Assembly (NCBI RefSeq): GCF_000717185.1
Contig: NZ_JNYE01000048.1
Coordinates: 1 to 53,541, forward strand
DNA: 53,541 bases
Direction of reading: 5' to 3'
Origin: Kitasatospora phosalacinea
GTDB taxonomy: Bacteria > Actinomycetota > Actinomycetes > Streptomycetales > Streptomycetaceae
How positions within the stretch are numbered: the stretch's first letter is position 1; each line of letters starts with the position of its first letter. This document shows, in pieces, positions 7,840-21,361 of the stretch. Position numbers and translations under genes: made by a program. The notes below the pieces were generated by a model. The model had not been told where the DNA came from and ran no database searches. It saw nothing but the letters and a program-made list of their open reading frames with translations.

Positions 7840-9320
7840 ATCAGGTCCTTGACCCGGGCCGCGTCGGCCTGCCCGCGGGTGGTCTTCATGACCGCGCCGA
7901 CCAGCGCGCCCACCGCCTGGACCTTGCCGTCGCGGATCTTCGCGGCGACGTCCGGGTTGTCGGCGATGGCCTGGTCGACGGCCGCGCCGAGCGCCGAGTC
8001 GTCCGAGACGACGGCCAGGCCGCGCTTCGCGACCACGTCGTCCGGCTCGCCCTCGCCCGCGAGGACGCCCTCGATGACCTGGCGGGCCAGCTTGTCGTTG
8101 AGCTTGCCTTCGGCGACCAGCGCGCACACCCGGGCGACCTGGGCCGGGGTGATCGGCTGCTCGGACAGCTCGGTGCCGGTCTCGTTGGCGCGCCGCGCCA
8201 GCTCGCCCATCCACCACTTGCGGGCCTGGTCGGCGGGGGCGCCGGCCGCGATGGTCTCCGAGATCGGCTCCACCGCACCGGCGTTGAGCACCGACTGCAT
8301 GTCCTTGTCGCTCAGGCCCCACTCGGCCTGCAGCCGGGCCCGGCGGACCCGGGGCAGCTCGGGCAGCGCGGCCCGCAGCTCCTCGACCCACTCCCGGGCC
8401 GGGGCGACCGGCACCAGGTCGGGCTCGGGGAAGTACCGGTAGTCCTCGGCGTTGTCCTTGATCCGGCCGGCCGTGGTGGAGCCGTCCTCCTCGTGGAAGT
8501 GCCGGGTCTCCTGGACGATGGTGCCGCCGTCGGTGAGGACGGTGGCGTGCCGCTGGATCTCGAACCGGGCGGCCCGCTCGACGCTGCGCAGCGAGTTGAC
8601 GTTCTTGGTCTCGCTGCGGGTGCCGAACGCCGTGGTCCCGTTGGGCCGCAGCGACAGGTTGACGTCGCAGCGCATCTGGCCCTTGTCCATCCGGGCCTCG
8701 GAGACGCCCAGCGCCTTGATCAGCTCGCGCAGCTCGGCGACGTACGCCTTCGCGACCTCCGGCGCCCGGTGGCCCGCGCCCTCGATCGGCTTGGTGACGA
8801 TCTCGATCAGCGGGATGCCGGCCCGGTTGTAGTCCAGCAGCGAGTACTCCGCGCCGTGGATGCGGCCGGTGGCGCCGCCGACGTGGGTGGACTTGCCGGT
8901 GTCCTCCTCCATGTGGGCGCGCTCGATCTCCACCCGGAAGACCTCGCCGTCCTCCAGCTGCACGTCGAGGTAGCCGTTGAAGGCGATCGGCTCGTCGTAC
9001 TGGCTGGTCTGGAAGTTCTTCGGCATGTCCGGGTAGAAGTAGTTCTTCCGGGCGAACCGGCACCACTCGGCGATCTCGCAGTTCAGCGCGAGGCCGATCC
9101 GGACCGCCGACTCCACGCCGACCGCGTTGACCACCGGCAGCGAACCGGGCAGGCCGAGGCAGGTCGGGCAGGTCTGCGAGTTCGGCTCCGCACCGAGTTC
9201 GGTGGAGCAGCCGCAGAACATCTTGGTCTTGGTACCCAGCTCGACGTGGACCTCAAGGCCCATCACCGGGTCGTACGAGGCGAGAGCCTCCTCGTAGGAG
9301 ACCAGGCTCATGACGCTCAC
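7818..9320 (-). CDS. gatB: Asp-tRNA(Asn)/Glu-tRNA(Gln) amidotransferase subunit B
   Basis: 500 aa, usual length for GatB. The N-terminus has [20 protein letters not shown] and [16 protein letters not shown], the cradle and metal-binding signatures of GatB; the C-terminal third is the helical YqeY-like tail that grips tRNA. Together with GatA and GatC it amidates mischarged Glu-tRNA(Gln) and Asp-tRNA(Asn). The start is GTG 9320 with GAAGGGA close upstream; ATG 9311 is an alternative. It is the last gene of gatC-gatA-(small membrane protein)-gatB, 26 nt after its neighbour. Confidence 0.97.
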   Translation of the reverse strand: MSVMSLVSYEEALASYDPVMGLEVHVELGTKTKMFCGCSTELGAEPNSQTCPTCLGLPGSLPVVNAVGVESAVRIGLALNCEIAEWCRFARKNYFYPDMPKNFQTSQYDEPIAFNGYLDVQLEDGEVFRVEIERAHMEEDTGKSTHVGGATGRIHGAEYSLLDYNRAGIPLIEIVTKPIEGAGHRAPEVAKAYVAELRELIKALGVSEARMDKGQMRCDVNLSLRPNGTTAFGTRSETKNVNSLRSVERAARFEIQRHATVLTDGGTIVQETRHFHEEDGSTTAGRIKDNAEDYRYFPEPDLVPVAPAREWVEELRAALPELPRVRRARLQAEWGLSDKDMQSVLNAGAVEPISETIAAGAPADQARKWWMGELARRANETGTELSEQPITPAQVARVCALVAEGKLNDKLARQVIEGVLAGEGEPDDVVAKRGLAVVSDDSALGAAVDQAIADNPDVAAKIRDGKVQAVGALVGAVMKTTRGQADAARVKDLILERLAA

Positions 9321-9346
9321 AGCGTCCCTTCTTCAGTCATGGAGGT

Positions 9347-9586
9347 TCAGCCGAGCAGGACGTCGTCGTCGCCGAGACGCTTGAGCTCGCGGACGAGGAG
9401 CGCGGTGCCGGTGATCAGGGCGGCGGCGCCGACCAGGGCGTTGACCAGCTTGAGGGTGTCGTTCTCGTCGCGGGCCTTGCGGACGTCCTTGGCGATGGAG
9501 AGCGCGCCGAAGGCGCTGGTGCCGATGGACAGCCACAGGCCGGGCTTCGAGTGCTTCCAGCCCTTGGCCTTCTCGATCTTGCTCAT
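9347..9586 (-). CDS. small membrane protein between gatA and gatB (79 aa)
   Basis: The start is ATG 9586, overlapping the gatA stop by ATGA, so it is translationally coupled. Two hydrophobic stretches (about residues 16-35, [17 protein letters not shown], and 47-68, [19 protein letters not shown]) are joined by a charged loop [12 protein letters not shown], suggesting a two-helix membrane hairpin; the tail is charged and ends DDDVLLG. I know no function. Insertion inside an essential tRNA-amidation operon is odd for a membrane protein and suggests either passive coexpression or membrane association of the amidotransferase. Confidence 0.85.
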   Translation of the reverse strand: MSKIEKAKGWKHSKPGLWLSIGTSAFGALSIAKDVRKARDENDTLKLVNALVGAAALITGTALLVRELKRLGDDDVLLG

Positions 9587-11076
9587 AGTGCCGGTGCCTC
9601 CTCCAGCAGGGCGTGGCCCCACTTGTCGTTGAGCGCGGCCTCGACGGCGCCGCCCACGCGGTAGAGGCGGTCGTCCGCCATCGCGGGGGCGATGATCTGC
9701 AGGCCGACCGGGAGATTGTCCTCCGGGGCGAGTCCGCAGGGCAGCGACATGGCCGCGTTGCCCGCGAGGTTCGAGGGAATGGTGCACAGGTCGGCGAGGT
9801 ACATCGCCAGCGGGTCGTCGGTGCGCTCGCCGAGGCGGAAGGCGGTGGTCGGGGTGGTCGGGGAGACCAGCACGTCCACGCCCGCGAAGGCGGCGTCGAA
9901 GTCCCGGGAGATCAGGGTGCGGACCTTCTGCGCCGAGCCGTAGTAGGCGTCGTAGTAGCCGGAGGACAGCGCGTAGGTGCCGAGGATGATGCGGCGCTTG
10001 ACCTCGGCGCCGAAGCCGGCCTCGCGGGTGAGCGCGGTGACCTGCTCGGCGGAGCGGGTGCCGTCGTCGCCGACCCGCAGGCCGTAGCGCATGGCGTCGA
10101 ACCGGGCCAGGTTGGAGGAGGCCTCGGACGGGGCGATCAGGTAGTAGGCGGGCATCGCCAGCGTGAAGGACGGGCAGGAGACCTCGACGACCTCGGCGCC
10201 CAGCTCGCGCAGCAGCTCGACGGACTCCTCGAAGCGCTGCATCACGCCCGCCTGGTAGCCCTCGCCCGCGAACTCCTTGACGACGCCGATCCGCATGCCG
10301 CGCACGTCGCGCATCTTCGCGGCGGCGACCACGTCGGGGACGGGGGCGTCGACGGAGGTGGAGTCCAGCGGGTCGTGCCCGGCGATGACCTCGTGCAGCA
10401 GCGCCGTGTCGAGCACGGTGCGGGCGCACGGGCCGCCCTGGTCGAGCGAGGAGGAGAAGGCGACCAGGCCGTAGCGGGACACCGAGCCGTAGGTGGGCTT
10501 GACGCCGACGGTGCCGGTGACGGCGCCGGGCTGGCGGATCGAGCCGCCGGTGTCGGTGCCGATCGCCAGCGGGGCCTCGAAGGCGGCCAGCGCGGCCGCG
10601 GAGCCGCCGCCGGAGCCGCCGGGGATGCGGGTGAGGTCCCACGGGTTGCCGGTCGGGCCGTAGGCGGAGTTCTCGGTGGAGGAGCCCATCGCGAACTCGT
10701 CCATGTTGGTCTTGCCGAGGATGACGACGTCGGCGCCCTTCAGGCGCTTGGTCAGGGTCGCGTCGTACGGCGGGACCCAGCCCTCCAGGATCTTCGACCC
10801 GCAGGTGGTCGGGATGCCCTCGGTGGTGAAGACGTCCTTGAGCGCGAGCGGCACGCCCGCGAGCGGGCCCAGCTCGGCGCCGGAGGCGCGCTTGGCGTCG
10901 ACGGCGCGGGCCGCGGCGAGCGCGCCCTCGCGGTCGACGTGCAGGAAGGCGTTGACCTTCTTGTCGACGGCGTCGATCCGGTCCAGGTGGGCCTGGGCGA
11001 CCTCGACCGCCGTGACCTCGCCCTTGGCGATCGCGGTGGCCGTCTCGGCCGCCGTGTACTTGATCAGCTCGGTCAT
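9583..11076 (-). CDS. gatA: Asp/Glu-tRNA amidotransferase subunit A
   Basis: 497 aa, full length. It is an amidase-signature enzyme: the catalytic Lys lies in PLALKDVF, and the Gly/Ser-rich signature [20 protein letters not shown] with [10 protein letters not shown] supplies the cis-Ser and nucleophilic Ser of the Ser-Ser-Lys triad. It hydrolyses glutamine and channels ammonia to GatB. ATG 11076 lies 5 nt after the gatC stop; the 3' end overlaps the small membrane protein gene by 4 nt. Confidence 0.97.
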   Translation of the reverse strand: MTELIKYTAAETATAIAKGEVTAVEVAQAHLDRIDAVDKKVNAFLHVDREGALAAARAVDAKRASGAELGPLAGVPLALKDVFTTEGIPTTCGSKILEGWVPPYDATLTKRLKGADVVILGKTNMDEFAMGSSTENSAYGPTGNPWDLTRIPGGSGGGSAAALAAFEAPLAIGTDTGGSIRQPGAVTGTVGVKPTYGSVSRYGLVAFSSSLDQGGPCARTVLDTALLHEVIAGHDPLDSTSVDAPVPDVVAAAKMRDVRGMRIGVVKEFAGEGYQAGVMQRFEESVELLRELGAEVVEVSCPSFTLAMPAYYLIAPSEASSNLARFDAMRYGLRVGDDGTRSAEQVTALTREAGFGAEVKRRIILGTYALSSGYYDAYYGSAQKVRTLISRDFDAAFAGVDVLVSPTTPTTAFRLGERTDDPLAMYLADLCTIPSNLAGNAAMSLPCGLAPEDNLPVGLQIIAPAMADDRLYRVGGAVEAALNDKWGHALLEEAPAL

Positions 11077-11081
11077 CTCGG

Positions 11082-11378
11082 TCAGTCCTCCCCGAGGATC
11101 TGCGGCACGCGGAAACGCTGGTCCTCGCTCGCCGGGGCGCCGGACAGCGCCTGCTCCGGGGTCAGCGACGGTCGCACCTCGTCCGCGCGCATCACGTTGG
11201 TGAGCGGGAGCGGGTGGGAGGTCGGCGGGACGTCCTGCCCCGCGACCTCGGAAACGCGGGCGACCGCGCCGATGATCACGTCGAGCTGCTCGGCGAAGTG
11301 GTCCAACTCCTCCGCCTGCAACTCCAGACGCGACAGCCGGGCGAGGTGGGCGACCTCCTCGCGCGTGATGCCAGGCAT
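11082..11378 (-). CDS. gatC: Asp/Glu-tRNA amidotransferase subunit C
   Basis: 98 aa, normal for GatC. It begins [20 protein letters not shown], the conserved helix, and has the family's [17 protein letters not shown] segment. GatC wraps around the GatA-GatB interface and stabilises it. It is the first gene of the gat operon, 94 nt downstream of the rmdB-side terminator. Confidence 0.96.
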   Translation of the reverse strand: MPGITREEVAHLARLSRLELQAEELDHFAEQLDVIIGAVARVSEVAGQDVPPTSHPLPLTNVMRADEVRPSLTPEQALSGAPASEDQRFRVPQILGED

Positions 11379-11471
11379 GCAGCGATCCTCAAGGGTGAGT
11401 TCTGGTGGGCCGGGCCTTGCCCGCTGGGCACGCCGGTCCTTTCGGTCCTAAGGGGCCATCCTATGGGCAGA

Positions 11472-11510
11472 AGGGGGACCACCTAGGAACGGTTTCTAGG
11501 TGGTCCCCCT
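11472..11510 (-). terminator. hairpin terminator after rmdB
   Basis: A perfect 15-bp stem AGGGGGACCACCTAG/CTAGGTGGTCCCCCT with a 9-nt loop starts 13 nt after the rmdB stop. No T-tract. It separates rmdB from the co-directional gat operon. Confidence 0.85.
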
Positions 11511-11522
11511 GCGCGGGTGCGC

Positions 11523-13112
11523 TCAGCGCGGCAGCGACTCCACCGGCGGCGCGTCGTTGCGCCGCACCAGCAGCCAGGCGGTGGCCTGGTCGGCGGGCAG
11601 CGCCGCGGAGACCAGCCAGCCCTGGACGGCGTCGACGCCCATGTCCTGCAGCCGCTCCCAGGTCTCGTCGTCCTCGACGCCCTCGGCGACCACGGTCAGG
11701 CCCAGCGAGTGGGCGAGCTCCACGGAGCAGCGGACCACGGCGGCGTCGTGGTCGTCGGCGACCATCCGGGAGACGAAGGAGCGGTCGATCTTGAGCTCGC
11801 CGACCGGCAGGCTGCGCAGCCGCACCAGCGAGGAGTGGCCGGTGCCGAAGTCGTCCAGGGACATCCGGACGCCGTAGCGGCGCAGTTCGGCGAGGGTGTC
11901 GGCGGCGCGGCGGCTGTCGTCGAGCAGCAGCCGTTCGGTGATCTCCAGTTGGAGGGCGGCGGCGGGGACCTGGTGCCGGGTGAGGTGTCCGGCGACCCGG
12001 GCGGCGAAGCCGGGGCTGAGGACGTCGCGGGGCGAGACGTTGACGGCGACCGGGACCATCAGGCCCTGGTGGCGCCAGCGGGCGATCTGCCCGACGGCGC
12101 TCTCCAGCACGTAGTCGGTGAGCCGGGGCATCAGTCCGGAGGACTCGGCGAGCGCGATGAACTCGTCGGGCGCGACCCGCCCCTGCCCGGGGCGCTCCCA
12201 GCGGACCAGCGCCTCCAGGCCGACGACGCTGCCGTCGAAGGCGACCTTGGGCTGGTAGTGCAGCTGGACCTCGTTCATCTCGATGGCCCGCCGCAGGTCG
12301 CCGAGCAGGCCGATCCGGTACGGGGTGTCGAGGTCGCGGGACTCGTCGTAGCACTCGACGCCGCTGCGGCCGTGCTGGGCGTGGCCCATCGCGACGTCGG
12401 CCCGGCGCAGAAGCGATTCTGCATCCTGGGCGTGGGCGGGGTAGGCGCACACTCCGGCGCTGGCCTCCAGGACGAGCAGTAAGCCGTCCAGCCGGATCGG
12501 CGCGGCGAGTTCGGCGATCAGCGCCTTCGCGGTCCGCTCCAGCGCCTCGGTGCTGCCCACCCCCGGCAGCAGCACGGCGAACTCGTCGCCGCCCATCCGG
12601 GCCACCACCGGGCGCTCCCCGCGGCGGACCGGCGGGGGCAGCGCGGTGCCGTCCTCGCCCTCCCTGGGGCCGCCGGATCCGGTGCGCAGGGCGCGGTGCA
12701 GCCGCCGGGCGATGTGCACCAGCAGCCGGTCGCCCGCGGTGTGGCCGAGGGCGTCGTTGAGGGAGCGGAAGCGGTCCAGGTCGAGCAGGATCAGGCCGAC
12801 GCCGCGGTCGGGTTCGGCCTCGTGCCTGGCCAGCGCCTCCTGGGTGGCGATCAGCAGGGCCTGCCGGTTGGGCAGGTCGGTGAGCGGGTCGGTGAGCTGG
12901 TCCCGTGCCCGGTCCCGGGCGATCCGCCAGGCGGCGACGAGCACGGCGAGGGGAACCGCGAACAGTGGGAGCAGTTCGGGTTCGTAGCGGTACACCAGGA
13001 CGGCCAGCGGGATGAGCGGCGCGGCCCCGGCCAGCAGCACGCCGAGCAACAGGACCGCCCCTGCCACCCCCTGCGGCGGGCGTGTGGGCGCGCCGCCGGT
13101 CGTACGATCCAT
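11523..13112 (-). CDS. rmdB: membrane GGDEF-EAL c-di-GMP enzyme, RmdB-like phosphodiesterase
   Basis: 529 aa from ATG 13112, preceded by GGAGG about 9 nt upstream. Two N-terminal membrane segments (about residues 15-65) are followed by a GGDEF domain (ARMGGDEFAVLL, no RxxD inhibitory site at the usual place) and a complete EAL domain: GLEALVRW, NVSP, LEITE, LDDFGTG, ELKIDRSF and VAEGVED. c-di-GMP hydrolysis is therefore expected. The position between gatC and ligA matches streptomycete rmdB. Codon 211 (12482-12480) is TTA in the run Gly-Leu-Leu-Leu, so translation may depend on the bldA tRNA. Confidence 0.9.
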   Translation of the reverse strand: MDRTTGGAPTRPPQGVAGAVLLLGVLLAGAAPLIPLAVLVYRYEPELLPLFAVPLAVLVAAWRIARDRARDQLTDPLTDLPNRQALLIATQEALARHEAEPDRGVGLILLDLDRFRSLNDALGHTAGDRLLVHIARRLHRALRTGSGGPREGEDGTALPPPVRRGERPVVARMGGDEFAVLLPGVGSTEALERTAKALIAELAAPIRLDGLLLVLEASAGVCAYPAHAQDAESLLRRADVAMGHAQHGRSGVECYDESRDLDTPYRIGLLGDLRRAIEMNEVQLHYQPKVAFDGSVVGLEALVRWERPGQGRVAPDEFIALAESSGLMPRLTDYVLESAVGQIARWRHQGLMVPVAVNVSPRDVLSPGFAARVAGHLTRHQVPAAALQLEITERLLLDDSRRAADTLAELRRYGVRMSLDDFGTGHSSLVRLRSLPVGELKIDRSFVSRMVADDHDAAVVRCSVELAHSLGLTVVAEGVEDDETWERLQDMGVDAVQGWLVSAALPADQATAWLLVRRNDAPPVESLPR

Positions 13113-13412
13113 AAGCCCAGTCCTCCGTCGGGCCCGCCCCCCGGCGGGGCCGCCTCACGGTGAGGCACCCCTCTCCGGGAGGTGCCGGTGGACGTCAGAC
13201 GAGGGCGTGTCCCCGGGGCCCCGGTGGAAGACCGGCGCCACACACTCCTGCTGACAGTTCGTAGCGCCCAGGGTAAGCCGGGGTGCCCCACCTGGGCGCA
13301 CTTTCGGGCCAGCTCTGAGCGCAACGTCATATCCGCGCGTTGTTCAGTGACACAATGCCCGATTTCCTTCTCGAACACCCGGCTGACGCGGCATCAGGAC
13401 GATAACGACCCG
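13113..13412. other. rmdB upstream region
   Basis: This 300-bp gap follows the ligA stop and carries the rmdB promoter region. It holds a small perfect inverted repeat CCTCAC-G-GTGAGG (13153-13165) and a looser GGCACC/GGTGCC pair (13164-13169, 13181-13186). No gene is seen. A TTACCC-containing -10 candidate exists near 13270 but has no clear -35. Confidence 0.4.
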
Positions 13413-16777
<3,365 letters not shown>

Positions 16778-16838
16778 GGGGAGAGCCTACGAGCACGGCG
16801 GGGGGCGCGGGAAACGGCCCGCACCCCCCGCGGTCGTC

Positions 16839-17528
16839 CTACCTGCCGGGCCGGACGGTGATCTCGGTGATCTCGGCGTCCCGCGGCAGGTCGAGCGCGG
16901 TGAGGACGGCGGTGGCGACCGACTCCGGCGCGATCCAGCGCTCCGGGTCGTACTCCGCGCCCTCCTGCTGGTGCACCTTCTGCTGCATCGGGGTGGCCGT
17001 CCGCCCCGGGTAGACGCTGGTCACCCGGACGCCGTTGGCGTGCTCCTCCTGCCGCAGCGCGTCGGCCAGCGCGCGCACCGCGAACTTGCTGGCCGCGTAC
17101 GAGCCCCAGGTCGGGTCGGCGCGCAGCCCGGCGCCGGAGTTGACGAACACCACGTGGCCGCGGGCCAGCCGCAGCGAGGGCAGCAGCAGGCGGGTCAGCT
17201 CGGCGGGGGCGACCGCGTTGACGTTGAGCTGGTGCTGCCAGGCCTTGACCGGGGTCTCGGCGACCGTGCCGAGTTCGACCACCCCGGCGACGTGCAGCAG
17301 CGAGTCGAGTTCGACCGGCAGCGCCTGGTGCCCGAAGGCCCAGGACAGCTTGGCCGGGTCGTCCAGGTCGCCGACCAGGGTCCTCGCGTCGGGGTAGCGC
17401 TCGCGCAGCTGGGCGGCGCGGCGCGCGTCGCGGACGAGCAGCCAGAGCTCCTCGCCGCGGGCGGTGAGCTTGTCGGCGACGACGGCGCCGATGCCGGAGC
17501 CGGCGCCGGTGATCAGGTGGACACCCAC
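16839..17528 (-). CDS. short-chain dehydrogenase/reductase
   Basis: 229 aa from GTG 17528, with AAGGA 8 nt upstream. Classical SDR features: cofactor motif TGAGSGIG near the N-terminus, acidic D in VGDLDD, NNAG-equivalent HVAGV, catalytic Ser in VNSGAG and YAASK for Tyr/Lys. Substrate unknown. It starts 11 nt after the LOG-family gene stop, so the two probably share a transcript. Confidence 0.9.
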   Translation of the reverse strand: MGVHLITGAGSGIGAVVADKLTARGEELWLLVRDARRAAQLRERYPDARTLVGDLDDPAKLSWAFGHQALPVELDSLLHVAGVVELGTVAETPVKAWQHQLNVNAVAPAELTRLLLPSLRLARGHVVFVNSGAGLRADPTWGSYAASKFAVRALADALRQEEHANGVRVTSVYPGRTATPMQQKVHQQEGAEYDPERWIAPESVATAVLTALDLPRDAEITEITVRPGR

Positions 17529-17539
17529 GGTGGTCTTCC

Positions 17540-18076
17540 TTACTGGGGCTGGTGTGCGGACAGGTGGGCGAGCGCCTCGGCCGGGGTCTGCACGAAGGCC
17601 ACCAGCTCGGCGAGCGGACGGGGCAGGAAGCCCTCGGCGTCCATCCGCTCCAGCTGGAGGCGCAGGCCGGTGTAGAAGCCCTCGCTGTCCAGGACCACCA
17701 CCGGCTTGTCGTGCAGGCCGTGCTTCTTCAGCTCCAGCACCTCGGTGATCTCGTCCAGCGTCCCGACCCCGCCGACCAGCACCACCAGCGCGTCGCCGTG
17801 GGCCAGCAGCTCGGCCTTCCGGGTCGGCAGGTCCGGCATGGTCACCAGCTCGTCCGCCCCCTCGTACGCCTTGTGCCGCAGGAACTCCACCGAGATCCCG
17901 ACCAGCCGCCCCCCGGCGGCCCTGACCCCGTCGGCGAGCTCGCCCATCAGCCCGGCGTGCGACCCGCCCCACACCAGCGTGTGCCCGGCCTCGCCGAGCA
18001 GTCGGGCGAACTCGGCCGCCGGGGCGGTGTACTTGGCGTCGAGGGAGTTGGCGGAGCAGAAGACCGTGATGTTCAT
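17540..18076 (-). CDS. LOG/TIGR00730 family Rossmann-fold protein
   Basis: 178 aa beginning MNITVFCSANSLDAKYTAPA. It has the nucleotide-binding WGGSHAGLMGELA and the motif GGVGTLDEI, equivalent to PGGxGTxxE of cytokinin riboside 5'-monophosphate phosphoribohydrolases; the first Pro is replaced by Val. Family members remove ribose 5-phosphate from nucleoside monophosphates; the bacterial substrate here is unknown. Older lysine decarboxylase labels are not supported. Confidence 0.88.
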   Translation of the reverse strand: MNITVFCSANSLDAKYTAPAAEFARLLGEAGHTLVWGGSHAGLMGELADGVRAAGGRLVGISVEFLRHKAYEGADELVTMPDLPTRKAELLAHGDALVVLVGGVGTLDEITEVLELKKHGLHDKPVVVLDSEGFYTGLRLQLERMDAEGFLPRPLAELVAFVQTPAEALAHLSAHQPQ

Positions 18077-18148
18077 AGTGCTCCCAGTCCTATCACCGCC
18101 CGCCGCGCCCGGGTCAAACCGTTAAGGGCCGCCCTGGGTGCCTGGGTG

Positions 18149-19282
18149 CTAGACCCCGACGGCCCGCTCGGTGGAGGCGATGGTCGCCGAGCCGACCACC
18201 CGGGTGCCGTCGTACAGCACCACGGCCTGCCCGGGGGCGATGCCGCGGGCCGGGGTGTCGAGGCGGACGTGCAGTTCGTCCTCGCCCAGCACGGCGGTGA
18301 CCGGGACCTCCTCGCCGTGCGCCCGCAGCTGGGCGGTGTAGCGGCCCTCGCCCGCGGCGGGGGTGCCGCACCAGCGGGGGCGGATGGCGGTGAGGGCGTG
18401 CACGTCGAGTCCTTCGACCGGGCCGACGGTGACGGTGTTGTCGACCGGGGAGATGTCGAGGACGTAGCGGGGCTTGCCGTCGGCGGCGGGGCGGCCGAGG
18501 CGCAGGCCCTTGCGCTGGCCGATGGTGAAGCCGTAGGCGCCGTCGTGCTCGCCGAGCTTGGTGCCGTCGGTGTCGAGGATGTCGCCGGTGGCGGTGCCGA
18601 GGCGTTCGGCCAGGAAGCCCTGGGTGTCGCCGTCGGTGATGAAGCAGATGTCGTGGCTGTCGGGCTTCTTGGCGACGGCGAGGCCGCGCCGTTCGGCCTC
18701 TTCGCGGATGACGTCCTTGGTGGTGTCGCCGAGCGGGAACAGCGAGTGGGCGAGCTGTTCGGCGTCGAGCACGCCGAGGACGTACGACTGGTCCTTGGCG
18801 GCGTCGACGGCGCGGTGCAGTTCGCGGGTGCCGTCGGCGTGGTCGACGATCCGGGCGTAGTGGCCGGTGCAGACGGCGTCGAAGCCGAGGGCGATCGCCT
18901 TGTCGAGCAGCGCGGCGAACTTGATCTTCTCGTTGCAGCGCAGGCACGGGTTGGGGGTGCGACCGGCGGCGTACTCGGCGACGAAGTCGTCGATCACGTC
19001 CTCGCGGAAGCGCTCGGCCAAGTCCCAGACGTAGAACGGGATGCCGATCACGTCGGCGGCGCGGCGGGCGTCCCGGGAGTCCTCCAGGGTGCAGCAGCCG
19101 CGGGCGCCGGTCCGGAAGGACTGCGGGTTGCTGGCGAGCGCCAGGTGGACGCCGGTCACCTCGTGGCCCGCTTCGACGGCCCGGGCGGCGGCGACGGCGG
19201 AGTCGACGCCGCCGGACATCGCGGCGAGCACGCGCAGGCGGCCGGTGGGCGGGGTGGTCGGGGCGCCGGGGAAGTCAGTCAT
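18149..19282 (-). CDS. mnmA: tRNA-specific 2-thiouridylase
   Basis: 377 aa from ATG 19282. It has the PP-loop [10 protein letters not shown] (residues about 22-31), LRCNEKIKF with the nucleophilic Cys, and HDICFI with the second catalytic Cys. It makes 2-thiouridine at position 34 of Lys, Glu and Gln tRNAs, using ATP and a persulfide. A cysteine desulfurase gene lies 2.1 kb upstream in the same direction and is the likely sulfur source; a MarR/MFS pair stands between them. Confidence 0.95.
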   Translation of the reverse strand: MTDFPGAPTTPPTGRLRVLAAMSGGVDSAVAAARAVEAGHEVTGVHLALASNPQSFRTGARGCCTLEDSRDARRAADVIGIPFYVWDLAERFREDVIDDFVAEYAAGRTPNPCLRCNEKIKFAALLDKAIALGFDAVCTGHYARIVDHADGTRELHRAVDAAKDQSYVLGVLDAEQLAHSLFPLGDTTKDVIREEAERRGLAVAKKPDSHDICFITDGDTQGFLAERLGTATGDILDTDGTKLGEHDGAYGFTIGQRKGLRLGRPAADGKPRYVLDISPVDNTVTVGPVEGLDVHALTAIRPRWCGTPAAGEGRYTAQLRAHGEEVPVTAVLGEDELHVRLDTPARGIAPGQAVVLYDGTRVVGSATIASTERAVGV

Positions 19283-19353
19283 GGTGCCTCCAAGCGTAAC
19301 GGGGGCCCGGCCGGCGTCGTGGACGCGGCCGGGCCCCCCGGGGGGCGGGCGGA

Positions 19354-20760
19354 TCAGCTGTGCACCAGGACCGGCGGTTCGGCGGCGGCGGGTGCGGCCG
19401 GGCGGCCGGGGCGGGGCAGGGCGAGGGCCAGCAGGAAGGCGGCGGCCAGCAGGGCGGCGCCGGTGCCGAAGGCGAGGTGGAAGCCGCCGGCGCCGCGTCC
19501 GGCGGCCAGTGCGGTGAGGACGGCGACGCCGAGCGCGGCGCCGACCTGCTGGGTGGTGTTGAGCAGGCCGGAGAGCAGGCCGGCGTCCTCGGGGCGGGCG
19601 TCGGCCATGCCGAGGGCGGTGAGGGCGGTGGCGGCGAGGCCGAACCCGGCGGCGCTGAGCACGGTGGGCAGCACGTCGGCGGCGTAGTCCAGGTGTCCGG
19701 CGGGGAGCCGGGTGAGCAGGGCGATGCCGACGGTGAGCAGGGCCAGGCCGAGCAGCAGGGTGCGGCGTTCGCCGAGCCGGGCGATGGTGCGGGCGGCGAG
19801 CAGCAGGGAGACGGCGGCGATGGTGAGGGCGGCGGGCAGCATCGCCAGGCCGGTGGCGAGGGCGCTGTAGTGCTGGACTTGCTGGAGGTACAGGGCGAGC
19901 AGGATCTGGAAGCCGAACAGGGCGGCCAGCATGAGGAGTTGGATCAGGTTGGCGAGCGCGGTGGTGCGCCGGGCGAGGATCCGCAGCGGGAGCAGCGGGG
20001 TGGCGGTGCGGGCCTGCCGGAGCAGGAAGGCGGCGAGCAGGACGAGGGCGGCGGCGCCGGTGGCGAGGGTGCGGGCGGAGGTCCAGCCGGCCGGGCCGCC
20101 CTCGACGATGGTGTAGACGCCGAGCATCAGTCCGGCGGTGACCAGGACGGCGCCGGGGGCGTCGGCGCCCGCCTTGAGGCCGGGGCCGCGGTCGTCGGCG
20201 AGCAGGCGGCGTCCGGCGAGCAGGGCGGCGGCGCCGATCGGCAGGTTGATGAAGAAGATCCAGTGCCAGCCGAGGCCCTGGGTGAGGACGCCGCCGAGGA
20301 CCTGGCCGAGCGAGGCGCCCGCGGCGCCGGTGAAGCCGACGGCGCCGAAGGCCTTGGCCCGTTCGACGGGGTCCGGGAAGAGCGCGACGACCATGCCGAG
20401 GCCGACGGCGGAGGCCATCGCCCCGCCCGCGCCCTGGAGGAAGCGGGCGGCGATCAGCGTCCCGGAGTTCACCGCGAGGCCGCACAGCACGGAGGCGACG
20501 GTGAAGGCGGCGATCCCGGCGAGGTAGACGCGGCGGCGGCCGAGCAGGTCGCCGAGGCGTCCGGCGAGCAGCAGCAGTCCGCCGAAGGCGACGACGTAGG
20601 CGTCCACCACCCAGGCCAGTCCGGCCGTCCCGATGTGCAGGTCGGCCTGGATGGCGGGTAGCGCGACGGTGGTGATGGACCCGTCCAGGATCACCATCAG
20701 CATCCCGGCGCACACCACCGCGAGGGCCAGCCAGCGGGCGCGTGACGAGTTCTCGGACAT
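19354..20760 (-). CDS. MFS drug-type transporter, DHA2 family
   Basis: 468 aa from ATG 20760, with GGGAGGGAGAG upstream. It is hydrophobic throughout with about 14 predicted helices. Motif A is [16 protein letters not shown] and the first helix has [13 protein letters not shown], typical of the H+-driven EmrB/QacA exporters. It lies downstream of a MarR gene in the same direction, the classic layout for an efflux pump under ligand-relieved repression. Substrate unknown. Confidence 0.93.
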   Translation of the reverse strand: MSENSSRARWLALAVVCAGMLMVILDGSITTVALPAIQADLHIGTAGLAWVVDAYVVAFGGLLLLAGRLGDLLGRRRVYLAGIAAFTVASVLCGLAVNSGTLIAARFLQGAGGAMASAVGLGMVVALFPDPVERAKAFGAVGFTGAAGASLGQVLGGVLTQGLGWHWIFFINLPIGAAALLAGRRLLADDRGPGLKAGADAPGAVLVTAGLMLGVYTIVEGGPAGWTSARTLATGAAALVLLAAFLLRQARTATPLLPLRILARRTTALANLIQLLMLAALFGFQILLALYLQQVQHYSALATGLAMLPAALTIAAVSLLLAARTIARLGERRTLLLGLALLTVGIALLTRLPAGHLDYAADVLPTVLSAAGFGLAATALTALGMADARPEDAGLLSGLLNTTQQVGAALGVAVLTALAAGRGAGGFHLAFGTGAALLAAAFLLALALPRPGRPAAPAAAEPPVLVHS

Positions 20761-20777
20761 GGGTCTCTCCCTCCCGT

Positions 20778-20799
20778 GGGGAGCGCGGACGCGCTCCCC
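20778..20799 (-). promoter_or_regulatory. hairpin in the MFS upstream region, with AT-rich segment beyond it
   Basis: GGGGAGCGC and GCGCTCCCC form a perfect 9-bp stem with a 4-nt loop, 18 nt before the MFS start. Beyond it (20816-20846) lies an unusually AT-rich segment bounded by GTAG and CTAC that may hold a second promoter or operator. The hairpin could attenuate read-through from marR or stabilise the MFS message. Confidence 0.45.
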
Positions 20800-20863
20800 C
20801 GACAAGAGAAACCGTAGCAGATAGTTTTGTAATAGACGATCTACAGCGGAACGTCCTGCGGGG

Positions 20864-21355
20864 CTACCCCTGCCGGGACCGCCGCGGCCGGCGCACCACG
20901 CCGCCCTCGCCGACCATCGGGAACTCCGCCGCCTGCTGGAGCCGGTCCAGCGCGTCCACGAACACCTGCCGCTCCCCCGCCGACAGCTCGCCCAGCGCCT
21001 CGCCGTGCACCCGGTCGACGATCACCTCGCCGCGCCGCACCAGCTCCTCGCCCGCGGGCGTCACGCGGATGACCTTCACCCGCCGGTCGGTCGCGGACGG
21101 GTGGCGCTCGGCCAGGCCGTCGCGCTCCAGCTCGTCGGCGGTGACCACCATGGTGGTCTTGTCCAGCCCGGCGATCGCCGCCAGCTGCGACTGGGTGCGC
21201 TCGGCCTCCATGGCGTGCAGCAGCACGCAGTGCTTGCGCGGGGAGCTGTCGATCTCGGCCAGGGCCAGCGACAGGCGGGTGTTCATGGCGTGCGCGGCCT
21301 GGGCCAGCAACCCGGTGAGGTCGCGGACGGTGCGCTCGGGCAGGGGTGCGTTCAT
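20864..21355 (-). CDS. MarR family regulator
   Basis: 163 aa. Winged helix-turn-helix: TQSQLAAIAGLDKTTMVVTA is the recognition region and ERHPSATDRRVKVIRVTPAG the wing, with the conserved DRR. Probably a dimeric repressor of the downstream MFS gene and of itself. A TACTCT -10 lies 6 nt before the ATG, so the transcript may be leaderless; an 18-bp palindrome covers the -35 zone. Confidence 0.93.
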   Translation of the reverse strand: MNAPLPERTVRDLTGLLAQAAHAMNTRLSLALAEIDSSPRKHCVLLHAMEAERTQSQLAAIAGLDKTTMVVTADELERDGLAERHPSATDRRVKVIRVTPAGEELVRRGEVIVDRVHGEALGELSAGERQVFVDALDRLQQAAEFPMVGEGGVVRRPRRSRQG

Positions 21356-21361
21356 GCCCCC

